Source of the DNA: Blepharisma stoltei
Lineage: Eukaryota > Ciliophora > Heterotrichea > Heterotrichida > Blepharismidae
Assembly (NCBI GenBank): GCA_914767885.1
Contig: CAJZBQ010000062.1
Coordinates: 496,001-560,000 of the forward strand
Direction of reading: 5' to 3'
Length of the DNA: 64,000 nucleotides
Below, piece after piece: positions 40,713 through 50,500 of this stretch; position 1 is the first letter of the stretch, and each line of letters opens with the position of its first letter. The position numbers were made by a program, and so were the translations under genes. The notes beneath the pieces are model-generated. The model saw nothing but the letters and a program-made list of their open reading frames with translations. It ran no database searches and was not told the origin of the DNA.

Positions 40713-43700
40713 TTATCTTTCTCTTGTCTTCCTCAACTTTCTTCTTCCGCCATCTTCTTTTTTAGGAACTTCCACTTCTGTGTCTTCACGCTCCACAATC
40801 TCTCTGGGCATGCACCATTCTACGTTCCAAGGATACTCATAGCCCACAACATGGCTGCTGGCCTTAGGCAGTTGTATAGAAATTTCTCTAAATGGTAACT
40901 CTTTCGAGCTATATTTATTAATAATCATTTTAAGTTTGTCAGTTATATAGTTTCCGTTTCTCGTTATTTTAGCTCTTTCTCCATTAATTTTGACTGAATT
41001 ATTAATCATCAAATCAATATCTTCAAGGATAGCATTTTGGGTCCTGTAGTACCTATTTATGATCCTATCATGAATCAGTCTTATATAAGAGGGCACCATA
41101 ACTTCGTTATAGTAATTTTTTATTTCAGTCGAGCTTATTTTTTGATTAAAATAATTAGCTCTTGAGTCACTCATCAAGCTTCTTATTCGTTCTGAACACT
41201 CCAGAATGCTTTCTTCAGAAGAAATTGGGCAAATTAAGGAAATATCATAGCTTTGGGATAGTTCAATTTCCCAAAAGCTGAGCCTTGGAGAATTTTTGCT
41301 GTTCCTTCGAGATCGTTGGTTTACTGGCTGCACATCATCGAGATATTCGACAACAATTGCTTCCCATGGAGAGTCTCGAAAGGCTTCTTCTTTGCATGAT
41401 ATTTCTTTAATGATTGCTCGATAAAGTCCTCCATCAATTTTTGCATATACAACGTTTCCTGGCTTCAGCTTGGGGTATACATGCCGAAGTTTTTTGTCAA
41501 AAATATCTTTCAGGACAATATATTCTGGTAAAAAATCATCTAACATATACAAGGCTTTGTGCAGCTTATCTTCCTTATAGACTTTAAATGTAAGCTTCAT
41601 AATAATGTGAGAAGTAGTGGAGTCAAGGTTTTGTTCGCCTGGCCAAATGTACTCAATAGCTTCTATTTCCATATAGGTTGGCTGGATATATGATAATAGC
41701 TCGCTATCTAAAAGAGGATAATTTTGATGGTGCTTTAAAAATGATTCGTATCCTTGTAAGAAAAACACTACTTGGTCGCCAACTTGAGGAATATATCTTG
41801 AGGCATCACTATCCTCAAGCTCCAGGTAATCTCTACTTATCATTTTTCGTCTTGCATGAGGAACTTCATTAATGCTCCCAATTGCTTTTTTGAAACACAA
41901 AATGCATACATTTTTTTCTACTTGCGACTCAATGGCTTTAAGGCAGGAAGGATGATAAATTTGATTGCACTCATAGCATCACATTGTTTGGACGTCAAGG
42001 ATTCCTTTGCATCTTGCACAGTATGGATCTGTTTCGACGACAAGGACATTGTCATGCTCTGGAGCTATTATTTCTTCATCATTAGGCTCAGATTCTAAAG
42101 ATGAGATGCTTGATTCAGCTTCTTCTTCAGATTCGTCTAGGTGGTTGGCATCCATAAAGAGTGGATGAAATTCATCTCTTTCTTGCAAAAATTCAATCTT
42201 TTTCTCTTCTTGAAGACCGTACTCATATCTCTGCTGGTAAGGGCTTGGCTGATTTTGAGAAATTCCTCTTGATAAATAATAAATCGGAACAGGAGGCTGA
42301 TATGGATGTGGATGCATAAACTTGTCCGCGAGTACACATCTCATTGCATTATCTAATGAATAATCTGAAGTAAAAAACTGCTGGATTGGAGATGCTATAT
42401 ACTCATCTCGACCCCCAACTCCATAAATCGAAAAAGTTCCAATTTGGCTTGAAACCACAAATCCAGTTCCATCTTCGAACCAATTGCAATCAACCAATGG
42501 AAGATCTAAAATCGGAGCCAAAATAAAATTGCCTGATTCTTTAAATGATTTTACAGCGATTCGGCGAAACAGATCTCATATGATTATCAATCCATCAAAG
42601 TCAGCTGAAAGCATTATATTATCTTGAGTTGGGTGTTTTCTGAGAGATAGGATCTTGTTTTTATGCTTACATTTTTCATCGCCCAAGGCACAAACAACTT
42701 TCATCTCTTTTTTGCTCCACAGTTTTAAGCTAAACTGAGGAGGGGTACTTGCTCCTTTTCTGCCAACTACAAATGTATTTTCTGCACAGATGAGTGCATA
42801 GTCTCCACTTAAATTCCAAGAAATTGAATAGCACTTGGTTTTCCCTTTATCTGACACCTCAGTGATTTTCATTAAAGAGGCTTCAATTGGATTTCGGTTA
42901 TTTTCAATAAATTTCCTGTAAAGGCTTCTGTCAAATTTCCACAAAACTGCATGGTGGCTGAGGCTTCCTGTGATTAAAAAGTTTCCACAAGGCGACCACT
43001 CTACAAAGTTGATATACTAATTGACCAAGAATAGCCCACTATGGAGCAATTCTTGGTCTGCCAGAAAAAATTTTGACAAAAAGATCCTAATCTGCCATTA
43101 CCACTGAGTTTTGGTGTTTCCAAATTTCTTGGGCAAGCCAAATGCAATAAAAAAAATTGTTCTTTTGCGATGATGCATTTGGCTTGCCAAAAAAATTTGG
43201 AAACACCAAAACTCAGTGGTAATGGCAGATTAGGATCTTTTGTCAAAATTTTTTCTGGCAGACCAAGAATGGCTCCTTAGTGGGCGATTCTTGGTCAATT
43301 AGTATATCTGATGACTTTTTTTCAGTTAGAACGCACATTAAATGGTTTTTAGGGTCATATTCAGCCCTTGTCTCTAATGGCTTTAAGCTTCATATTTGTA
43401 ATAATCCTTTTCTAGTCCCAATTGCAACAAAGTTCCCAGCAGGATGAGGAGAAACACAAAGCATCTTATTAGAGTCATTTGAATAATATCAGACCATTCC
43501 AGAGTCTTCTGATCCATCAAAGATAGACTCGCTGTATACACAAGCTCTACCCGATTTACTACAAGAAATAAAAAATAAATCCCCTTCATATGACTTAAAA
43601 AACTCAAGCGACGATATCTCCCCAGCCGCGTCGTTATTTTGGGTGATTATATCACCAGTTTCCAGTTCCCACACAATCAAATCTCCTGATGTGCATCCAC

Positions 43701-44296
43701 TTATGACATATCGATTGCAAGGAGTTATCAAAATATCTGCAATTTCTCCTCTGTGGCCTTTCATTGTGTAAAGCAAAGTTCCATTATTAGCATCTCATAC
43801 TTTGATTAGCTTATCGTCTGCGCCTGTAAGAACTTTATTGCCTTCATGATCAACCCTAACACACAGAACTGGGCAAAAATCACTGTCATATGTTTGCTTT
43901 ATATGGCCAACAAAAGTCTTTTTCCATTCAAATTTGTGGAAAAAATTAGGAGGAAGGCCTGCATTTTGGCTAAGCTCTCGAGAATTTATTCATTCGTGCA
44001 AGTTTTTATTAAATGATGGCATAAAGGTTGGTGGGAGGGCTAGCGCTCTCTCAAAAATCTCTTTCGGGTTAAGCTGAGGATGAGCGATCAGCAGATCTTC
44101 ATAGGTCCTCTTTGCAGGCTTGCCATTAAAAGTTGTCCTTTGAGGATATAAATTAAACTCTTCGCACTGAATAAAAATTTACTTTATTTTTTAATGATTT
44201 CATAACTTCAAGAAGTTGAGGAAAATTTGAGAGAAATTTTGTAACGCAATATAGTAACAGTTTTGATGAATCAGAGTCCTTTTCGGTGTTTTTCAT
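40713..44296 (-). CDS. BRWD/PHIP-type WD40-bromodomain protein with a PHD-like finger, IES-split
   Basis: 1,091 aa after removing the IES 43013-43304 and the 16-nt intron 44167-44182. N-terminal helical motif (CVTKFLSNFPQLLEVM), eight or so WD40 repeats (VLCVRVDHEGNKVLTGADD, IADILITPCNRYVISGCTSGD, INFVEWSPCGNFLITGS), a PHD/RING-like cluster CARC...WCYEC...YHPSC...NVCILC, the PHIP block SRYIPQVGDQVVFFLQGYE, and a C-terminal bromodomain with IINRYYRTQNAILEDIDLMINN. Chromatin reader by homology. One bromodomain only; animal BRWD has two, and the zinc finger is an addition. Confidence 0.9.
43013..43304. repeat. Palindromic IES (292 bp) in the BRWD gene
   Basis: Nearly perfect palindrome: ACTAATTGACCAAGAAT...ATTCTTGGTCAATTAGTA with long inner arms (TTTCCAAATTT, GCCAAATGCA). 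TAT at both borders. Excision joins SSD-INFVEWSP in frame. Confidence 0.95.
44167..44182 (-). other. 16-nt intron
   Basis: On the minus strand GTAAATTTTTATTCAG. Splicing joins KSLKNK to CEEFNLYPQ. It ends CAG rather than the usual TAG. Confidence 0.75.
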
Positions 44297-44398
44297 TTCT
44301 TGGATAAATATTAAAGTTTTAAAATGGGGGACTTACGGGGAAATAATTATTTATTTTAAGGAATATTGAAATTAATATAAACTACCCAATTAAATAAA

Positions 44399-45840
44399 TT
44401 AATCCATCTCAATAGAGTTCTTCCAGAATATTGCTCCAAATGCCAGCTTACAAATTAAATTTATAATTGAGATTGCCACAGAAAATCTTTTAATTCCATC
44501 GCTTCCATCTCCTGAGCCACTCACCCAGTTCTAAGTAAAATTTACACTCATATTAAGGTATAGTCAAATAAGATCATAAAGCTCTGATGCGAGTATTGCC
44601 AAAAATACTATCTTATATTTTGGACCAGCCCCTACTCCTGTATAGAAATAATATAAAGCTATAGTTCCTATTGTTAGCTAAATTAGAATTACATTGAAGA
44701 AATCTGGTCTTATAAACATTGACAAAACTGATAATACCAGAAGTAAATTAGTTGACATATGAGTCGCAAAAGACCATTTAATGTTTCCTTCATATCAATT
44801 ACCTAGTGTTTTCTCTTTAAATTCGTCCATTTTGGCTGAAAATTTGATTTCTGCTTCTTTGAATTTTGGGTTAAGAAGCAGCCAGTCAGGCCCCATAGTA
44901 GCCCCAAGAGCACTATGGAGGTCGTTAAAATATTTTTCCATTTCAAGGAGCTCTGTTTTATCCTCGTTTATAGCATCTTCAAACTGTTTAATAATTCCAT
45001 CAAGATAAAGTGGCAAATTATGAATCCATTGAAGGGCAAGTTGAATTGATCCAGAAATTCTGTCTCCTGGCTTTTTGCCCCTCAGTTCGAGAGTGTCTTC
45101 ATGAAGCTGTTGGTCAAATAAAGCTGTGAAAGGAATTGATACTTCTCCTAAGAAAGTAGTTAACGACCCTCTTTCAGTATCAAATACTTCCACTGAAATA
45201 TCTTCAGTGCCTTGAGTTACAAAGAAAGTAAAAGTTTCATTCCAAGATGGATTGGTTGGATTTGGGACTGGCTGAGTTGTTATTTCTTGATTTTCACAGG
45301 ACACTTTGACTACTGGGGCTCTATTACCTGTTAGCCCGCCTGATTTTAGTCCTTCTGCTTTTTTCACAGTAACACTCAATGCATTTTGGTTTTTTCCTTT
45401 ATTTGCCTTTGCTTCTATCTGCTGGCGCTTTGTATCAGATAACTTTTTGGTGTTTTCTATAATGCTATTTTTCAAAACGTCAATTCTTGATTTCACAATC
45501 GTTTCAGCTTGATAATAGCCTTGAACAAACTCATCAAGAGTCATGAATGAATTTTGATCTTTATCTAATGATTTAAATATTTCTGCTAGAAGGACATCAT
45601 TGAAAGTTTTTCCACCTTTCTTACTCCCTCCTCATAAATGGCATAAGCAAATAGAATATTTTTAAAGGTTTTGCTACTCATGGAGGGGGAGTTAGATAAA
45701 TAAGCATGAAGTTCATCAAAAGTCAACTGCTTGTCCTCGTTTATGTCAATTTCTCTGAATTGCTTCTTTAGCTTGCTGATCCTGTCCTCCATTGATGGGC
45801 TTGATCCACGTAAATCAGCGTCCAAGCTAATTCCATTCAT
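44399..45840 (-). CDS. EF-hand and C2-domain membrane protein, IES-split
   Basis: 446 aa after removing the IES 45621-45691 and two 15-nt introns. Two EF-hands: DINEDKQLTFDE (~residue 33) and DKDQNSFMTLDE (~73, rebuilt by excision). A C2 domain follows (LSVTVKKAEGLKSG, VVKVSCENQE, NPSWNETFTF, ISVEVFDTE). The C-terminal ~110 residues hold about three or four hydrophobic helices. Calcium-dependent membrane protein by domain content; no exact orthologue recognised. The real C-terminus depends on both introns. Confidence 0.85.
44531..44545 (-). other. 15-nt intron
   Basis: On the minus strand GTAAATTTTACTTAG. Splicing joins LNMS to NWVSGSG. Confidence 0.85.
44678..44692 (-). other. 15-nt intron
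   Basis: On the minus strand GTAATTCTAATTTAG. Splicing joins PDFFN to LTIGTIAL inside a membrane helix region. Confidence 0.87.
45621..45691. mobile_element. Short IES (71 bp) inside an EF-hand region
   Basis: TTA-bounded; termini TTACTCCCTCCTCATAAATG and CTCATGGAGGGGGAGTTA are relics of the MITE terminus. Excision joins HAYLS to KKGGKTFND in frame. Probably a shrunken MITE. Confidence 0.93.
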
Positions 45841-46104
45841 ATTTATCTGTGATTGATCCGTTATAATAAGACTAATTAAGCATTAAAACAGATTTTGAGT
45901 AAACTAGATGTGACTTCAAAAACTGTATAATCTTATAAAATATTTCTTTTGAGATCCCACACTTTTAATCTAATATCATATCAAGCAATTTATTAATAAA
46001 TGAATTCTTATATAAAAAACTAAGCTTCTTTTAGATTTGCTTATTTGATTGTTAATTTATACAAATATATAGCTATTATAATTATAGAGAAGAGACCTAA
46101 ATAA

Positions 46105-46965
46105 ATGGGAACCTGCCAAATAAAATTCCAAGAATTAAAAGATGCCCTGATAATTTGCCACTCAAGAGAAAAATTCGATAGCATGAAGAAAAATCCTGAT
46201 TCCTTGTTAAAGACAATTGTTATTGAATCAAAGCTGCTATCACCTGAAAAAGATCCAGAGTTCAAACACATCCAAACTTTTTTTGAACTTCACAGGAATA
46301 AAATCCATAATGAGGTTGCCCACTATTACCAAAAGATCATCAGCAATAATGAAAAAGAAATATCTGAGGTCAGTTTTAAATGTCACCCATTGAGAACAAA
46401 GCAAACCAAATATCTCAGTTTACTGCTTCCTTATTGTCTCCATATAGCTCATTTAAATCTATGAAATGTTGAGCTTGGAAATAATGGAACCAGGTATGTA
46501 ACAAAGGTGCTCCATAATGTACCAAGCTTAATCGAGCTCAGTCTCGAGGAAAATAATATTGATGAGGAAGGGATTGAATATTTAGCAAAAGGATTGGACA
46601 CTTTGAAAGCTTTGAAAGTTATTTCTATCAGCAGGAATAAAATTGGGCTGAAAGGAGCTCTGGGGTTGGCATCTGCGTTTGGATCTTTGCGTAAGTTAGA
46701 GAGCGTATATTTAGATAGCACTGAAATGACTTCTTATCAACTTCAGATAATCACTCAAGGACTCCTATGTCTAATTGACCTCAAAAAGTTGGGCCTGTCC
46801 TTCAACTTAATTGACAACTCTGGTGTTACCGTGCTTAGAAAACTTTTTGACAATCTTAAAGCTCTTTTTGAAGCAAATTTAATAGGAAATGATATAAGCG
46901 AAATAGAAATAGAGCCTCTGCTGCAAGATTATATACATATAAACATAAGTGTATGAAGTAGATAG
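46105..46965 (+). CDS. Leucine-rich repeat (RNI-like) protein
   Basis: 286 aa with two TGA codons as Trp. The C-terminal ~190 residues contain ribonuclease-inhibitor-like LRRs (LIELSLEENNIDEEGIEYLAKGL, KVISISRNKIGLKGALGLA, KKLGLSFNLIDNSGVTVL, LFEANLIGNDI). The N-terminal ~110 residues are helical and unassigned. Such proteins are common in ciliates and often ciliary; the function here is unknown. Confidence 0.85.
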
Positions 46966-47006
46966 ACTAAAATGTATTTAGTAGTTAAAATCACATAATT
47001 ATGAAG

Positions 47007-47450
47007 TTATACTCTATTAAAAGGATTTATTAGCTCAGGAACAATAAATGCTCCTCCAATTGTTCCAAAAATCAAGGTATTTCTAATTCTCGGTCTTATC
47101 CCATGAGAAAGTCCAAAAATCAAAGCTGATACAAAAACAAAGCCAACAATTCTATCTGCAATTCCAGCGTCTTTTAAAAAGTTTGTTCTTTTTACTTTTA
47201 TTACATTGAAATAATCAAACCAATCAGGACGGAATGATCTGTATAGTCTCCTAAGATCTTCTTTCTCCTCTTTATACGCTATTTTCCCCCATTCTATTGA
47301 ATAAGCTAGTCCCGATTTAAATGAAGCTTTGGTTTGCTCTGCTTGAGATTTAAGCCAGATTTGAGAGTCAATTGCTGCCTGATTGATTGAGCTCAACGCA
47401 TAAGACTCCCATGATTCTAGAGTTTCTTTATATGGATCAAGTAATCCCAT
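47007..47450 (-). CDS. Small membrane protein of unknown function
   Basis: 147 aa. Residues 1-95 are an amphipathic, charged helical region (KETLESWESYALSSINQAA, AYKEEKEDLRRLYRSFRPDW). Then two hydrophobic helices flank GIRPRIRN (IVGFVFVSALIFGLSHG and TLIFGTIGGAFIVPELI). The shape is reminiscent of small mitochondrial inner-membrane (MICOS-like) proteins, but I see no diagnostic motif. Confidence 0.7.
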   Translation of the reverse strand: MGLLDPYKETLESWESYALSSINQAAIDSQIWLKSQAEQTKASFKSGLAYSIEWGKIAYKEEKEDLRRLYRSFRPDWFDYFNVIKVKRTNFLKDAGIADRIVGFVFVSALIFGLSHGIRPRIRNTLIFGTIGGAFIVPELINPFNRV

Positions 47451-47517
47451 ATTTTATTTAAGAAATATCTTAATATTTCACTGCAGCTTTAATATCATAA
47501 CTATTTCTGCGAGTTAA

Positions 47518-50500
47518 TTATTTTTTCAAAAGTTTCTGAATCCTTGGGAAATGCTTGCTTTTGGCTATTTCGAATTCCCTTATCTCGTCTTCCTCTTCTT
47601 CAATCATCTCATCTTCATCTGAGTATGGGTCTTTTCCTCTTGATTTAATTGCAATTAATTGTTCATAAGACTGGGCATTTGCTTCTTTAAGAAGCTTTTC
47701 TGCGTTTTCTCTATCTTCTTCCACTTTTGACTTGATGTCAAGATTCACATTATAATTAAATATACGCTCCAAGCTCTATGGCCCGGAAGTTATGCAGCCT
47801 CAAGCACATATTTAATTACATTTGGCAAGGTTTATCAGCCCAGAAATGGACAGCTCTGCTGGGTGTGTAATCTCAGTAGAGTTTTGTGCCCAGTCCTAGT
47901 TTGCTTTCAGAGTTGGATTTGCCTCGAGGAAGAATGGAAGCTTGGAGTTGGAAAGGAGAAGCCCAGATAAGCCTTCTAAAACCTATCGGACAACTCCCTA
48001 GCATGAAATTAGGAGTTGCTTCCAGGGCTACAAGTTTTTACTTTTGCTGAACTTCGACCAGAATTTCCAATTTTTGTTATTTTGTGCAAGCAAGCTCGTC
48101 TGGTGTACGGTAGTTGATCCATCTGCTCTACTCTCCGTTTGACCTAGCCTAAGGTGGAGAAAAATTAGCCCTTGGTGGGGTGGCAGACAGCCCAATGAAG
48201 CAAGATAGATATAAATACCCGGTCGAGTATCACAAAGCGCATCTCAATAATCTTAACTAACTAACTTCAAGATTCACATTCCATTGAGGGTCTCCTCCAA
48301 GTATCAAAGTCCCTTTTTTGATTCCATTTTCATCCCAAATATGCACATTGCAGTCAAAGCTTGAAGAAATGATCAAAAATGGGGCCTCCACGATTGAAAT
48401 ATGGATGATTCCATCTCTATGTGCTCTGACTGACCAAAACAATTCAAGGTCATTCCTTGAAAAGTGAGAAAATACAATACGATCTGTCAAAAAAGTGGAG
48501 TTATGGCTTTGTTCATCACTTTTGAAGTATAAAGTAATAATAGAGAGTTTATCAACAAGAGCTTTTATATTATACTTCTTTAAATAGCCATGCTCATCAC
48601 CAGTGAAAAAGAATTCATTTGCATGGTTATAAGCTAGCGCTTTGACTGGAGAATTCAAGGGTTGGCCAGTTTCAGATTTCATACCAACATTTTCAAACTT
48701 CAGCAGAGGATGCTGCCTTAATTTGGATTCTTGAGTCATCCAAAAGTAAATGTTCCCATCTGCATCACAAGTCACTAAATATTCATAAGGATTTAGAAAC
48801 ATCAGAGTTCTGATTTCGACTTGATTAGCTTCAATAATTGCTTCTTGTCGAAAACTTGCTAACTTTGTAAGAATAATAACACCATCGTCACTTCCTGACG
48901 CTAAAATTCCTTCATTTATGTGAAGACTTATAGAGTTTACGTTTTCTCTGTGATGGATTTTATCATATCTCACGACGCCGACATTGTCACTTTTCGAGTC
49001 ATCATGAATTTTAACAGATTTATCCCATGAGCTTGAAATCAAGAGTTTTTCTGATGAAATTAGCCCAGTTATTTCTTCAGAATGCCTGACGAACTTCTTT
49101 ATTTTCGCGCCATTTTTCACGTTAATTGATCTTATTCTTCCTTGAGAGTCTCCAATATAAAGCTTCCTCTGCCGAGAATCCATTGCAGCCGCACAAATAT
49201 CTCCTTTGATTATATCTCGAAATACATGTTGAAGCTGCCCAGTCACTGCACTTCAAATTTTTACAGTTTTGGGGTGCACTGTAATAAAATTTTGAAATAA
49301 AGAGTTATAAAGGGTGCATATGGTGTGGCCTTCATCAGCGAGATGATGGTCTTGGGGTTCATCATACTTAAAAATATACATATATTTTGACCCTGTTATT
49401 ATCCTTTTCTCTGGGAAAGAAACATCAAAGCAGTTAAGCTCAGGAGTAGGGACATTAAAGATTTGGATTGAAGTAAATGTTCTGATATCTCATACTCTGA
49501 ACATCCCTGAAATATCTGCAGTTATCACTTGATAAGTTATTGGAACACATTTTACTCCTACTAAAGAGTGATTGTGGCCAGTAAGCTTGAAAATTTCTTT
49601 TTCTACATATGGATTTCATACATATGCCTCTCTATCTAGTCCTGCTGAAAACAAGCAAGCAGACTCTGCATGCCAGTCCAAAGAATAAATCCCTTTTTCC
49701 TGCCCTTTCAGTTTTCTCCTGTATGTGTTCTGGGGAATATCCCATAAAAAAATCTTCCCATGCAGATCAGCAGATACCAAAATGCTCATTTCTTTAATGG
49801 AGAGCAGAGCCATGACAACAGTTTTGTGTCCATGCTCCTCATCTTCATCTCTTCTATATCTTCTCCTTTTCCTGTCCTCATCGTACTCTTCGTTTTCTTC
49901 AATTTCCTCAAGATCATCTTCTTTTCTGTCTTCTCTCTCAGGTTTAAACGGATTCCACATTTTTATGCTTTTTTTTGGGTGAGGCGGAAAAAACCCCGCT
50001 GGGGTTTTTTCCGCCAACTTTTTTACCGTTAAATTTATAGGAAAATTTTGGATTTTCTCCAGATGGCGGAAAAAAAAACCCAGCGAAAACAAAAACCATC
50101 AAAGTCAGAGGAAAAAAACCCCCAAATGGTGCTAAAAACGGAGGAAAAAAAACCCCAATATACAATATAATTAAATGCTTAAAATGATAGGCAAATATTA
50201 GAAAAAATACAAATAAATATTTATAATTTAGTTACAATAAATCAATTAAAACAATATTAATATATAGATGTATAGATTTATTCTCAAAGTAACTATAAAG
50301 CTATGATTAACAAAAATAATGGATAAATATAAAAATCAGCTATAAAAAAATTTACATTCAAAAACCTGGCGGAAAAAAACCCCGAAACGGCGCGAAAACC
50401 AGAGGGGGAAAAACCCCGAGTATGAGGTGAAAAATTGGAGGAAAAAAAAACCCCAATGTTGTTTTTTTTATAATAATTTTTTTTCAAATAATTATTAGCA

